Shown here: positions 9,601 through 16,650 of the stretch, piece after piece
How the letters are laid out: each line of letters starts with the position of its first letter
Position numbering within the stretch: the first letter of the stretch is position 1
Source of the DNA: Arthrobacter hankyongi
GTDB lineage: Bacteria > Actinomycetota > Actinomycetes > Actinomycetales > Micrococcaceae
Reading direction: 5' to 3'
NCBI RefSeq assembly: GCF_022012395.1
Contig: NZ_JAKLTQ010000019.1
Location: 1 to 64,000 of the forward strand
Length of the DNA stretch: 64,000 nucleotides
Translations under genes and position numbers: made by a program
The notes under the pieces: model-generated
The model's input: the letters and a program-made list of their open reading frames with translations, nothing else
Told to the model about the DNA's origin: nothing
Database searches by the model: none

Positions 9601-10612
9601 GCAGCCGCTGGACCTTGGTGCGGTGCGAGTAGCGCGAAATCCTGGCGGTGCCCGTGTCGATCACGTACTTGATGCCCGGCACCGTCAGGGAGGTTTCGGC
9701 CACGTTGGTGGCCAGCACGATCCGGCGCCTGCCGCCGGGGGTGAAGACCCGGTGCTGTTCGGCCAGCGAGAGCCGGGCGAACAACGGCAGGATTTCGGCT
9801 CCGGCGAGCCGTCGGTTGGTCTGCACCCGGGGCCGCAGCGCCTCGGCGGCGTCGCGGATTTCCCGTTCACCGGAGAAGAAAACCAGGATGTCGCCGGGAG
9901 CCTCGCGGGAGAGTTCGTCTACGGCGTCGCACACGGCATCCAGCGGATCCCGGTCCTCTTCGAGTTCGGCCAAATCGTCGTCCGGGTCGATCGGCCCGGC
10001 GGGCAGGTTCAGCGGCCGGTAGCGCAGTTCCACCGGGTAGGTACGCCCGGAGACCTCGATCACCGGCGCCGGCTCTTCATCCGTGCCGAAGTGGCGCGCG
10101 AAGCGTTCCGGATCGATGGTGGCGGAGGTGATAATCACCTTCAGGTCCGGACGTTTGGGCAGGATGCGCTTGAGGTAGCCCAGGATGAAGTCGATGTTCA
10201 GGCTGCGTTCGTGCGCCTCGTCGATGATGATGGTGCTGTACTTCTTCAGCAGCTTGTCGCGCTGGATCTCGGCCAGCAGGATGCCGTCAGTCATCAGCTT
10301 GATCCGCGTGGACTTGCCCACCTCGCCGGTGAAACGGACCTGGAAGCCCACCTCCTCGCCGAGTTTGACGTCCAGTTCCTCGGCGATGCGCTCGGCCACG
10401 GTGCGCGCCGCGAGCCGGCGCGGCTGGGTGTGGCCGATCAGGCCATGCTCGCCCAGTCCGAGTTCCAGGCACATCTTGGGGATCTGGGTGGTCTTGCCGG
10501 AGCCGGTTTCGCCGGCAATGACGGTGACTTGGTTGGCCGCGATCGTGGCCATGATGTCTTCTCGCCGTTCGGAAACCGGCAGGGCCGCGGGGTAGGAGAT
10601 TGTCAAAGGCAT
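6632..10612 (-). CDS. hrpA: ATP-dependent RNA helicase HrpA
   Basis: Very large DEAH-box RNA helicase (1326 aa), matching the roughly 1300-aa HrpA family. N-terminal motor: Walker A GETGSGKT (34-41), IIIDEAHERS (motif II), ITSATID (motif III) and the QRSGRCGRV motif VI. These are followed by the HA2/OB region and a long C-terminal DUF3418-type domain. In E. coli HrpA acts in mRNA processing and rescue of stalled ribosomes. ATG 10612 is preferred to the in-frame GTG 10621; a TAAACT hexamer ends 10 nt before the ATG, so the leader would be only a few nucleotides. Monocistronic. Confidence 0.92.
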   Translation of the reverse strand: MPLTISYPAALPVSERREDIMATIAANQVTVIAGETGSGKTTQIPKMCLELGLGEHGLIGHTQPRRLAARTVAERIAEELDVKLGEEVGFQVRFTGEVGKSTRIKLMTDGILLAEIQRDKLLKKYSTIIIDEAHERSLNIDFILGYLKRILPKRPDLKVIITSATIDPERFARHFGTDEEPAPVIEVSGRTYPVELRYRPLNLPAGPIDPDDDLAELEEDRDPLDAVCDAVDELSREAPGDILVFFSGEREIRDAAEALRPRVQTNRRLAGAEILPLFARLSLAEQHRVFTPGGRRRIVLATNVAETSLTVPGIKYVIDTGTARISRYSHRTKVQRLPIERISQASANQRSGRCGRVSDGIAIRLYSEEDFAARREFTDPEILRTNLAAVILQMTAMGVARSPKDIESFPFVEPPETRAITDGVNLLRELGALAGPGEAHERSGLTAVGRQLAQLPVDPRLGRMIVEAGRRGCVREVMVLAAALTIQDPRERPQRDDAARHQQATEKHKRFVDENSDFAGMLNLWSYLQEKQKELSSSAFRRLCRDEFINYLRVREWQDLFAQLRQLAKPLGITLSTGSEVDPAGKHDDIHKSLLAGLLSHIGVYDERKREYAGARGTRFAIFPGSALFKKSPDWVMAAELVETSRLWARVAARFDPLWAEEIAPQLLKRSYSEPHWSRRMGSVMAYEKVTLYGVPIVPQRRIQYGRIDRELSRELFIRHALVEGDWKTHHKFFQRNRQLLAEVEELEARTRRRGLRVDDESLFEFYDQRIGADVVSERHFDKWWKAARQENPSLLDFDPDALLTEEAEDLDESAFPKTWHQGTFELPLSYEFSPTAPGAMPNASDGVTVRIPVLFLNQLEPAPFRWQIPGLRAELITALIKSLPKQVRKNFVPAPDVARAAAQALAAEFDPATDELEPSLELALRRLKGHIIPPGSWSWAAVPPHLRMTFQVVDGKGRILGDGKDLAQLQEELAPATRRAIAESLGATPQTVKPVPGSGPRGVRATERAAGVGTKTRLSAATGDRAESMVLANGDVLAERSGLKGFAPSVLPRQVSRLVAGHTVTGYPAFVDEGGAVGLRIYQTRAEQEPAMRSGVIRLLALRIPSPQRYVLEHLNNTEKLTFSQNPHGSVGSLIDDCTLAAIDKLVPAQLPFTAAEFEELYETVRAELIDTVFAVTATVEKILSSTRRIQKALKSSTSLALISALNDIKAQLEQLVYPGFVARTGYAQLSQLPRYLAAVERRLEKLPTNVARDGAQMAVVQRLEDEYDDAVAALLPGSRPGAGLQRVRWMLEELRVSFFAQELGTAYSVSEKRVRTALHEALAA

Positions 10613-10786
10613 GATTGGCACCAGTTTATCCGGCGGGCCAAAATCCGCCGCCGCAGTCCTGCCGGCTTCCGATCCGCGGCGGCCGTGGACAAATCGACTA
10701 CGCCGGAGGGCCTATCAGCTGTTATGTCCAGTCAACGTTCCGCTTTCGTCTATGGTTGTCCTGACAATGGGCTGCCGATTGGACAT

Positions 10787-10802
10787 TGTGACGTGGTTCA
10801 CA
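10787..10802. promoter_or_regulatory. Crp/GlxR-type operator
   Basis: Perfect TGTGA-N6-TCACA palindrome, the consensus of cAMP-receptor proteins, including actinobacterial GlxR and Rv3676. It ends 2 bp before the -10 candidate TAGTAT (10805-10810), overlapping the promoter spacer, a position that usually gives repression. Confidence 0.65.
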
Positions 10803-10804
10803 GG

Positions 10805-10810
10805 TAGTAT
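10805..10810 (+). promoter_or_regulatory. -10 candidate for the trpX-like operon
   Basis: TAGTAT fits TANNNT. No good -35 at 16-18 bp is seen. Predicted transcription start is near 10817, giving a leader of about 130 nt. Confidence 0.4.
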
Positions 10811-10949
10811 CGGTGGGGATGTTCCGCAGGGACGAGGTCCCTCTTGCCCGCACGCAACGATGCTGCGGCGCGCTGCCACAGGGCCGCGGCGGACCACTGC
10901 CGGACGGCCCCGGCGCCCGAGTACCGCGGCCGTATTGAAAGGAATTTGC

Positions 10950-11966
10950 ATGAAGCGTTCGAGAATGGCTGTCCTGGGTGCCGGCCTGCTGGCCACCACC
11001 TTGCTGGCCACGGCCTGCGGCAGCAGCGGCGGCTCGGCCAGCCCGTCCGGCGCCGCAGCCGGCGGGGACACCGTCGACATCGGCATCACCCAGATCGTTT
11101 CCCACCCGTCGCTGGATGCGGCCCGCGAAGGGTTCAAGAAGGCGCTCGCGGACAACGGCTACACCGCGGGCAAGAACGTCAATTACGACGAGCAGAACGC
11201 GCAGGGGGACCAGGGCACCGCCGCGAACATCGCCGGCAAGTTCAACACGGACCAGAAGGATCTGGTCCTGGCTATCGCCACGCCGACCGCGCAATCCGCG
11301 GTCCAGGCCATCGCCAACGCGCCCATCCTGTTCACCGCCGTGACGGATCCGGTCAAGGCCGAACTGGTGGACAGCCTGGAGAAGCCCGGCGGGAATGCCA
11401 CGGGCACGTCCGACGGTCTCCCGGATGACGTTGTCACCAAGCAGTTGGAGCTCATCAAGCAGCTCAAGCCCGGCGCCAAGACCGTGGGCATCGTCTACAG
11501 CTCCGGCGAGGTCAATTCCCAGGTCCAGGTGGATGCCGTGAAGAAGGCCGCCAAGGGACTTGATCTCGAAATCAAGGAAGCCACGGTGAGCAACTCCGGC
11601 GAGGTGCAGCAGGCCGCCCAGTCGCTCGACGTCGATTCCTTCTATGTGCCGACGGACAACAACGTCGTCTCCGCACTGGGTTCCCTGATCCAGGTCGCTG
11701 AGGCCAAGAAGGTCCCGGTGATTGCGGCCGAGGGCGATTCCGTCCGCAATGGCGCCGTCGCCACGTACGGCATCGATTACGACAAGCTCGGCTACCAGAC
11801 GGGTGAAATGGCCGTGAAGATCCTCAAGGGCGAGGCCAAGCCGGAATCCATGCCGGTCGAAACCCAGACCGACCTCGGCCTGTATATCAACGAGGCCGCG
11901 GCCAAGCGCATGGGCGTTGAGATCCCGGCTGAATTGCTCAAGTCCGCCCAGACCGTCGGCAACTAG
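10950..11966 (+). CDS. ABC transporter substrate-binding lipoprotein (TrpX/DUF534 family)
   Basis: Secreted lipoprotein of 338 aa: signal peptide, then lipobox LATAC with lipidated Cys23. The remainder is a periplasmic-binding-protein fold of the PF04392 type, with VDIGITQIVSHPSLD at the start of lobe 1 and the ITAPTD-like segment FYVPTDNNVV. Relatives bind tryptophan or other small amphipathic ligands, so the ligand is uncertain. ATG 10950 follows GAAAGGAA. First gene of a three-gene importer with the permease and ATPase downstream. Confidence 0.85.
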   Translation: MKRSRMAVLGAGLLATTLLATACGSSGGSASPSGAAAGGDTVDIGITQIVSHPSLDAAREGFKKALADNGYTAGKNVNYDEQNAQGDQGTAANIAGKFNTDQKDLVLAIATPTAQSAVQAIANAPILFTAVTDPVKAELVDSLEKPGGNATGTSDGLPDDVVTKQLELIKQLKPGAKTVGIVYSSGEVNSQVQVDAVKKAAKGLDLEIKEATVSNSGEVQQAAQSLDVDSFYVPTDNNVVSALGSLIQVAEAKKVPVIAAEGDSVRNGAVATYGIDYDKLGYQTGEMAVKILKGEAKPESMPVETQTDLGLYINEAAAKRMGVEIPAELLKSAQTVGN

Positions 11967-12015
11967 CCGGCTACACGCAACCACCTGACGAGAACCACAG
12001 CTAGGAACCCGGCGC

Positions 12016-12933
12016 ATGATTGTTGCGGTTGAACTCGGCCTGATCTACGCGGTCATGGCCCTGGGGGTGTACCTCACCTTCCGAATCCTGAATTTCCCCG
12101 ACCTGACGGTGGATGGCAGCTTCACCACCGGTGCCGCCGTCGCGGCCGTGGGAATCATCAACGGAGTGCCGCCGCTTGTCGCCACCCTCGCGGCCTTTGC
12201 CGCGGGGATGGCGGCAGGGTGGGTGACCGGCATCCTGCATACCAAGGGCAAGATCAACGGGCTGCTCGCAGGCATCCTGACCATGATTGCGCTCTATTCG
12301 ATCAACCTGCGGATCATGGGCAAGGCGAACCTGCCGCTGCTGCGGCAGGACACGCTGCTGACGCCGCTGCGTGATGCCGGGCTGCTCGGGTCCGCCGTCG
12401 GCATCCTGGTCTTCGCCATCATCGCCCTGGCCATCAAGCTAGTCATCGACTGGTTCCTGCACACGGACCTCGGTCTGTCCCTGCAGGCAACCGGCGACAA
12501 CGAGCAGATGATCCGCAGCTTCGGCGTCAGCACGGACCGGACCAAGATCCTCGGCCTGGCGCTGTCCAACGGCCTCGTCGCACTGTGTGGTGCCATGATC
12601 GCCCAGTACCAGGGCTTCGCCGACATCGGCATGGGCATCGGCCTGATCCTGGCCGGGCTGGCCTCGGTCATTATCGGCCAGGCGATCTTCGGGTCGCGGA
12701 TCATCTTCGTGGCCACGCTGGCCGTGGTGCTCGGCTCCGTGCTCTACCGTGTGGTCATCCAGCTGGCGCTGCAGGCGGGCCTGAACCCGAACGACATGAA
12801 GCTGATCTCGGCCGTGCTGGTGATCATTGCACTGGTGCTGCCGCAACTGAAGGTCTTCCGGAAGGTCCAGGGCCTGTCCAAGATGAAGAAATCCCTGATG
12901 GCACCAAGCGAACCGGCGGGGGCGAAGGTCTGA
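12016..12933 (+). CDS. ABC transporter permease (TrpY-like)
   Basis: 305-aa membrane protein of the BPD_transp_2 type, with eight to ten hydrophobic segments. The early motif FRILNFPDLTVDGSF is diagnostic of the TrpY/YtmR-linked permease group. It is predicted to form the transmembrane channel for the ligand delivered by the preceding lipoprotein. It begins 49 bp after the lipoprotein gene, and the ATPase gene follows after 2 bp. Confidence 0.85.
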   Translation: MIVAVELGLIYAVMALGVYLTFRILNFPDLTVDGSFTTGAAVAAVGIINGVPPLVATLAAFAAGMAAGWVTGILHTKGKINGLLAGILTMIALYSINLRIMGKANLPLLRQDTLLTPLRDAGLLGSAVGILVFAIIALAIKLVIDWFLHTDLGLSLQATGDNEQMIRSFGVSTDRTKILGLALSNGLVALCGAMIAQYQGFADIGMGIGLILAGLASVIIGQAIFGSRIIFVATLAVVLGSVLYRVVIQLALQAGLNPNDMKLISAVLVIIALVLPQLKVFRKVQGLSKMKKSLMAPSEPAGAKV

Positions 12934-12935
12934 TC

Positions 12936-13727
12936 ATGCTGGAAATCAAGAACGTACACAAAACCTTCTTTGCGGGCACCGTCAACGAGCGGGTGGCGCT
13001 GCAGGAGATCAACCTAACGCTCGGCGAGGGCGAGTTCGTCACCGTCATCGGCAGCAACGGTGCCGGCAAGTCGACCATCCTGAACATCACTTCCGGCAAG
13101 CTGCGCCCGGATACCGGCAGCGTCGTGATCGACGGGCAGGACGTCACCCGGCTGGCCGACTTCCAGCGGGCCAAGTACATTGGCCGGGTCTTCCAGGACC
13201 CGATGGCCGGCACCTCGCCGGAAATGACCATCGAGCAGAACATGGCTATTGCCTTTGAGCGAGGCAAGCGGCGCGGCCTGGCTCCGGGGGTGACCCGGAA
13301 GAAGCGGGACTTCTTCCGGGAGGAGCTCAAGTCCCTGGAACTGGGACTGGAAAACCGGCTCAAGGCCAAGGTGGGCCTGCTCTCCGGCGGGCAGCGTCAG
13401 GCGCTGTCCCTGCTGATGGCCACCTTCAGCAGCCCGAACATCCTGCTGCTGGACGAACACACGGCCGCGCTGGATCCGCAGCGCGCCGCACTGGTCAGCC
13501 GGCTGACGGCCGAGGTGGTCCAGCGCCACCACCTGACCACGCTGATGGTCACGCACAACATGGAACAGGCGCTGCAGCTGGGCACGCGGCTGATCATGAT
13601 GCACGAGGGCCGGATCATCCTGGACCTGGACCAGGCGCAGAAGAGCCGGATGACGGTGCCGGACCTGCTGCATGAATTCGAGAAGATCAAGGGCGCCGCG
13701 GTGGACGACCGCACCATGCTCCAGTAG
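12936..13727 (+). CDS. ABC transporter ATP-binding protein (TrpZ-like)
   Basis: 263-aa ATPase energising the TrpX-like importer. Walker A is GSNGAGKST (39-47), signature LSGGQRQ, and Walker B LLLDEHTAALDP, where His replaces the usual Pro after DE, as is common in this subfamily. The switch histidine is in MVTHNME. ATG 12936 is used; the longer in-frame extension upstream lies inside the permease gene. The inverted repeat at 13740-13811 may end the transcript. Confidence 0.87.
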   Translation: MLEIKNVHKTFFAGTVNERVALQEINLTLGEGEFVTVIGSNGAGKSTILNITSGKLRPDTGSVVIDGQDVTRLADFQRAKYIGRVFQDPMAGTSPEMTIEQNMAIAFERGKRRGLAPGVTRKKRDFFREELKSLELGLENRLKAKVGLLSGGQRQALSLLMATFSSPNILLLDEHTAALDPQRAALVSRLTAEVVQRHHLTTLMVTHNMEQALQLGTRLIMMHEGRIILDLDQAQKSRMTVPDLLHEFEKIKGAAVDDRTMLQ

Positions 13728-13739
13728 TTCCCTTGAGGT

Positions 13740-13811
13740 CCCGGGCGCCGCTGGGCAAACCGTGCCGCTGCCGCCATGATGGAGGCAGGCGCGGCCGGTG
13801 CGGCGCCCGGG
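13740..13811. repeat. Long interrupted inverted repeat, possible terminator
   Basis: 12-bp perfect arms (13740-13751 and 13800-13811), CCCGGGCGCCGC and its complement, enclose a 48-nt segment that can itself fold. It lies between the importer operon and the DinB-family gene. Its 3' arm runs into the GGAAGGGAAG ribosome-binding site of the latter, so it may terminate one transcript and shape initiation on the next. Confidence 0.5.
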
Positions 13812-13822
13812 AAGGGAAGACG

Positions 13823-14380
13823 ATGGCGTTGGACGTCGGAATGGAACTGCTGGACCAGCTGGCCTGGCACTGGGACCATCAGGCGCGGCCGCGGCTGGAC
13901 GGGCTGACGGATGCGGAATACTTCTGGGAACCGGCCGAAGGCTGCTGGAATGTCCGGCACCGCGGCACCAGCCATGCGCCCATGGCCGTAGGGTCCGGGG
14001 CCTTCACCATCGACTTCGCCCGGCCGGAGCCCTCACCGGCCCCGGTGACAACCATTGCCTGGCGGCTCGGGCATCTCCTGGTCGGCGTTCTCGGGGCCCG
14101 CAATGCCGCGCACTTCGGCGCTCCGCCGGTCACCTACCAGGAATTCGACTACCCGGGCACCGCCGACGGCGCCCTGGACCTGCTGGACGAATACTACGCC
14201 CGGTGGATCCGGGGCGTCCGCTCACTGGGAGGTGCGGGACTGGACCGGGCCTGCGGGCCGGCCGAAGGTCCCTACTCCGAGCGGACGATGGCGGCGCTGG
14301 TCCTGCACATCAACCGGGAAATGATCCACCATTTGGCCGAAGTGGCGCTGTTGCGCGACCTGTTTGCGCACCGGCAGTAG
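13823..14380 (+). CDS. DinB-superfamily protein
   Basis: 185-aa protein of the DinB/DUF664-like four-helix bundle superfamily, whose members are often metal- and thiol-dependent enzymes or damage-induced proteins of unknown reaction. Recognisable parts are the YFWEPAEGCWNVR segment near residue 35, TIAWRLGHL (about residue 77) and the C-terminal HINREMIHHLAEV with possible metal-binding histidines. ATG 13823 follows a strong GGAAGGGAAG site. No partner gene is evident. Confidence 0.8.
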   Translation: MALDVGMELLDQLAWHWDHQARPRLDGLTDAEYFWEPAEGCWNVRHRGTSHAPMAVGSGAFTIDFARPEPSPAPVTTIAWRLGHLLVGVLGARNAAHFGAPPVTYQEFDYPGTADGALDLLDEYYARWIRGVRSLGGAGLDRACGPAEGPYSERTMAALVLHINREMIHHLAEVALLRDLFAHRQ

Positions 14381-14388
14381 GCCCTTGT

Positions 14389-14424
14389 CCAGTAACGGAC
14401 CAGTAACGACGTGCTCATTATTAT
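14389..14424 (+). promoter_or_regulatory. Direct repeats and -10 element
   Basis: Two copies of CCAGTAACG at 14389-14397 and 14400-14408 have an 11-bp period, about one helical turn. They are followed by a TATTAT -10 candidate at 14419-14424. This looks like a regulator site in the -35 region of the next gene. Confidence 0.45.
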
Positions 14425-14463
14425 TCGGATCACCGGGGGACACGTCGGAGTTTGGAGCCCGAA

Positions 14464-14943
14464 ATGGATTTGATGAGCAACTTCTGGAATTTCTTCTGGA
14501 CCATGTTCTGGATCTTCGCTTTTGTTGCGTACCTGTTCGTTCTGTTCGGCATCATCGGCGATCTGTTCCGTGACCGCGGCACCAACGGCTGGCTCAAAGC
14601 CGTCTGGATGGTCTTCCTGATCTTCCTGCCGTTCCTGACCGCCCTCGTGTACCTGATCGCCCGCGGCCGCGGGATGGCGGAACGGCAGGCGGAGGCCGCG
14701 AGGCAGGCCCAGGAGGCTGCCGACAGCTACATCAGGGGAGTTGCCGGGTCCAGCGGTGCGGAGGAAATTGCCAAGGCCAATGCCCTGCGCGAGTCCGGAG
14801 CCATCACCCAGCAGGAATTCGAACTGCTCAAGGCGAGGGCTCTCGCGGGCCAGTCGGCAGCAGCGGACGCCGGCACGGTGCAGGATACGGGCCGGGCAGC
14901 GGGCATGGGTCCGGTCGGCAATGTCGGGATGGCTCCGGGATAA
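14464..14943 (+). CDS. Small membrane protein with PLDc_N and SHOCT regions
   Basis: 159 aa. Two transmembrane helices (about 12-33 and 43-62) form a phospholipase D N-terminal-like (PLDc_N) membrane region ending in RGR. An Ala/Glu-rich helical linker follows, and then a SHOCT motif (roughly 100-128, ALRESGAITQQEFELLK). No catalytic domain is present, so it is not a cardiolipin synthase itself. SHOCT proteins are often small envelope or oligomerisation factors of unknown role. The ATG at 14464 is chosen over an in-frame TTG 12 nt upstream. It is followed by a strong terminator. Confidence 0.78.
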   Translation: MDLMSNFWNFFWTMFWIFAFVAYLFVLFGIIGDLFRDRGTNGWLKAVWMVFLIFLPFLTALVYLIARGRGMAERQAEAARQAQEAADSYIRGVAGSSGAEEIAKANALRESGAITQQEFELLKARALAGQSAAADAGTVQDTGRAAGMGPVGNVGMAPG

Positions 14944-14959
14944 CCTGGCCGAACCAGTA

Positions 14960-14996
14960 CAGGAGCCCGGTCCCGCATTGCGGGGCCGGGCTCCTG
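14960..14996 (+). terminator. Hairpin terminator after the SHOCT gene
   Basis: 17-bp stem including one G-U pair, closing a 3-nt loop (ATT), 17 bp after the stop codon. TTG-TT follows but there is no long U-tract. Confidence 0.75.
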
Positions 14997-15123
14997 CTTG
15001 TTCCGCAGCAGCCGGGGCGCCGGGAGCGGCCCGCGGTCTATTGACTGTGCGCAGGACCCGTGATTCGGCGCTCAAGCGTGGGCGTGGTGCGCACTCGGCG
15101 TGGGCTGGGGCAGCTGTGCTGGC

Positions 15124-15291
15124 TCAGCGGAACCGGGCCAGGTCCACGTACGCGGTGCTGGGCAGGGAGCCCGCGGCCCAGTCCGCGTGCGAGCGTTCGG
15201 TCGGAGCATGGCCGAAACCGTCGCTGCGGACGGCCCGGACGGTGCGGACGACGACGATGGTGATGATTGCCAGTGCCAGGAGGAGTTCCAT
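15124..15291 (-). CDS. Small single-span membrane protein, 55 aa
   Basis: One N-terminal transmembrane helix (MELLLALAIITIVVV) is followed by a polar tail ending DWAAGSLPSTAYVDLARFR. Hydrophobicity and the absence of Arg/Pro shadow composition suggest a real gene. I recall similar tails ending in SHxDWxxGxLPS in Arthrobacter hypothetical proteins, but cannot confirm it here. It is divergent from the GlxA-type regulator and shares an 81-bp promoter region with it. Function unknown. Confidence 0.62.
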   Translation of the reverse strand: MELLLALAIITIVVVRTVRAVRSDGFGHAPTERSHADWAAGSLPSTAYVDLARFR

Positions 15292-15320
15292 ACCGCCATA
15301 GTGCGCCCGCAGGAAGCGAA

Positions 15321-15362
15321 AAAAGAGTGGCAGAAAAGACTCTTTTAGGCAAAAAACTGCCA
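15321..15362. promoter_or_regulatory. Interleaved inverted repeats between divergent genes
   Basis: AAAAGAG/CTCTTTT (15321-15327 and 15340-15346) interlocks with TGGCAG/CTGCCA (15328-15333 and 15357-15362). The second pair abuts the -10 element of the regulator gene. A likely autoregulatory operator for the GlxA-type protein. Confidence 0.5.
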
Positions 15363-15366
15363 TACT
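15361..15366 (+). promoter_or_regulatory. -10 element of a leaderless promoter (regulator gene)
   Basis: CATACT lies 6 nt before ATG 15373, within the interleaved repeats. Confidence 0.45.
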
Positions 15367-15372
15367 GGAACC

Positions 15373-16353
15373 ATGTTGAAAAAGGTGGCGGTGGTAGTGC
15401 TCCCGGGGACCTCTCCGTTCGAATTCGGCGTGGTCTGCGAGGTCTTCGGCATCGACCGCTCGGACCGCGGGACCGGGGTTCCAGCCTTCGACTTCACCGT
15501 ATGTACGCCGCAGCCGGGAGTCATCGGGACCAAGACGGGATTTACCATCAACGTTGCCCGCGGCCTCGACGCGGCGGACGAAGCCGACCTGGTGGTGGTC
15601 GCCCCCTACACGGATTCGGACCCGCTGCCGCCCAGCGTCGTGCACGCCCTGCGGCGGGCCCATGCCCGCGGCGCCTGGGTGATGTCCGTCTGTTCCGGCG
15701 CGTTCGTGCTGGCCGAGGCCGGACTGCTGGACGGCCGGCGCGCCACCACGCACTGGCAGTACTCCCGCCGGCTGGCCGAGGAATACCCGCTCGTGGAGGT
15801 GGACGAGAACGTCCTTTACGTCCAGGACGGCAAAATCATCACCAGCGCCGGCACCGCCGCGGGCATTGATGCCTGCCTGCATCTGGTGCGGACCGAGCTC
15901 GGCGCATCGGTGGCGACGGCGATTGCCCGGGACATGGTGGTGCCACCGCACCGCGACGGCGGGCAGGCGCAGTACATCGACCGGCCGATGTCCCTGGCCG
16001 GCTGCGACACGCTCAAGGACCTGTTGGTCTGGCTGAGCGAAAACCTCGGCCAGGAGGTCAGCGTCGCGGAACTGGCCAACCGGGTGCACATGTCCGGACG
16101 CACCTTTGCCCGGCGCTTCCGGGCCGAGACCGGGGCGACGCCGGCCGCGTGGCTGAACTCGCAGCGGGTGCTCCGGGCCCAGGAGTTGCTGGAGGAATCA
16201 GATCTGGGGATCGAGGAGATTGCGCGGGCCTGCGGCTTCGGCCAGGCCGTGCTGCTGCGGCACCATTTCACCAAGGCGCTGGGGGTCAGCCCGGCAGCGT
16301 ACCGGCGCACCTTCCGGGGGGCAGCGCACGCGGACTCGCTGCAGCCGGCCTGA
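15373..16353 (+). CDS. GlxA-type transcriptional regulator (DJ-1/PfpI plus AraC HTH)
   Basis: 326 aa. The N-terminal DJ-1/PfpI-like domain (about 3-190) keeps the nucleophile-elbow cysteine (Cys107 in SVCSGAF) and the TTHW segment. Two AraC-type helix-turn-helices follow in the C-terminal 100 residues (SVAELANRVHMSGRTFARRF, then the IEEIARACGF motif). Such proteins activate or repress amine, amidase or stress genes; the effector is unknown. Divergent from the 55-aa membrane gene, so that gene or glxA itself is the nearest candidate target. The start is probably leaderless. Confidence 0.88.
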   Translation: MLKKVAVVVLPGTSPFEFGVVCEVFGIDRSDRGTGVPAFDFTVCTPQPGVIGTKTGFTINVARGLDAADEADLVVVAPYTDSDPLPPSVVHALRRAHARGAWVMSVCSGAFVLAEAGLLDGRRATTHWQYSRRLAEEYPLVEVDENVLYVQDGKIITSAGTAAGIDACLHLVRTELGASVATAIARDMVVPPHRDGGQAQYIDRPMSLAGCDTLKDLLVWLSENLGQEVSVAELANRVHMSGRTFARRFRAETGATPAAWLNSQRVLRAQELLEESDLGIEEIARACGFGQAVLLRHHFTKALGVSPAAYRRTFRGAAHADSLQPA

Positions 16354-16398
16354 CCCCGGGACGGACCGGCAGGCGCCGGCAGAAGCAGCACAGACAAA

Positions 16399-16436
16399 GC
16401 AGAAGGTCCGGAGCCTTGCGGCCCCGGACCTTCTGC
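16399..16436. terminator. Bidirectional hairpin terminator
   Basis: Perfect 13-bp stem (16399-16411 with 16424-16436), 12-nt loop, between the regulator gene and the convergent tRNA gene. It can serve both. Confidence 0.75.
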
Positions 16437-16445
16437 GTTCCTGTG

Positions 16446-16518
16446 TGCCCTCGATAGGATTCGAACCTACGGCCTTCTGCTCCGGAGGCAGACGCTCTAT
16501 CCCCTGAGCTACGAGGGC
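16446..16518 (-). tRNA. tRNA-Arg (anticodon CCG)
   Basis: 73-nt cloverleaf on the minus strand. Acceptor stem GCCCTCG/CGAGGGC is perfect, the anticodon stem is TCTGC/GCAGA around loop CTCCGGA, and the T arm has TTCGAAT. Anticodon CCG reads CGG arginine codons, which are common in this high-GC genome. Discriminator base is A. The CCA end is not encoded (CAC follows). A hairpin terminator lies 10 bp beyond its 3' end. Confidence 0.95.
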
Positions 16519-16650
16519 GTGGCTCCGACCGGTGCAGGTTTCCGCGAGGGAAGCCGTGCACTGATCTTCAGGACTCATAGAGCTTATCAGGTCAGCGGCC
16601 GTGACACGAAAACGGGAGACACGAAGCAGGAAACCCAGTGCCCGATTGTT

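Larger units (their letters stand above)
10622..10949. other. Intergenic region between hrpA and the trpX-like operon
   Basis: 328-bp divergent promoter region. It contains a short palindrome TTGTC-CT-GACAA (10756-10767), a perfect Crp-type site (10787-10802) and a TAGTAT -10 candidate (10805-10810). A GC-rich leader of about 130 nt follows, with the ribosome-binding site GAAAGGAA at 10937-10944. No open reading frame in it looks coding. Confidence 0.6.

Noticed and set aside
10756-10767. TTGTCCTGACAA as a separate operator
   Set aside because: Arms of 5 bp occur often by chance; the Crp-type palindrome 19 bp downstream is a far better candidate.
6650-10807. Long open frame on the plus strand opposite hrpA
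   Set aside because: Composition is Gly/Arg/Gln/Asp-rich antisense of a GC-rich gene; the HrpA frame on the minus strand has clear helicase motifs, so this is a shadow.
15124-16089. 321-aa frame on the minus strand through glxA
   Set aside because: Only the last 55 residues (15124-15291) look like protein; the rest is antisense of the regulator gene.
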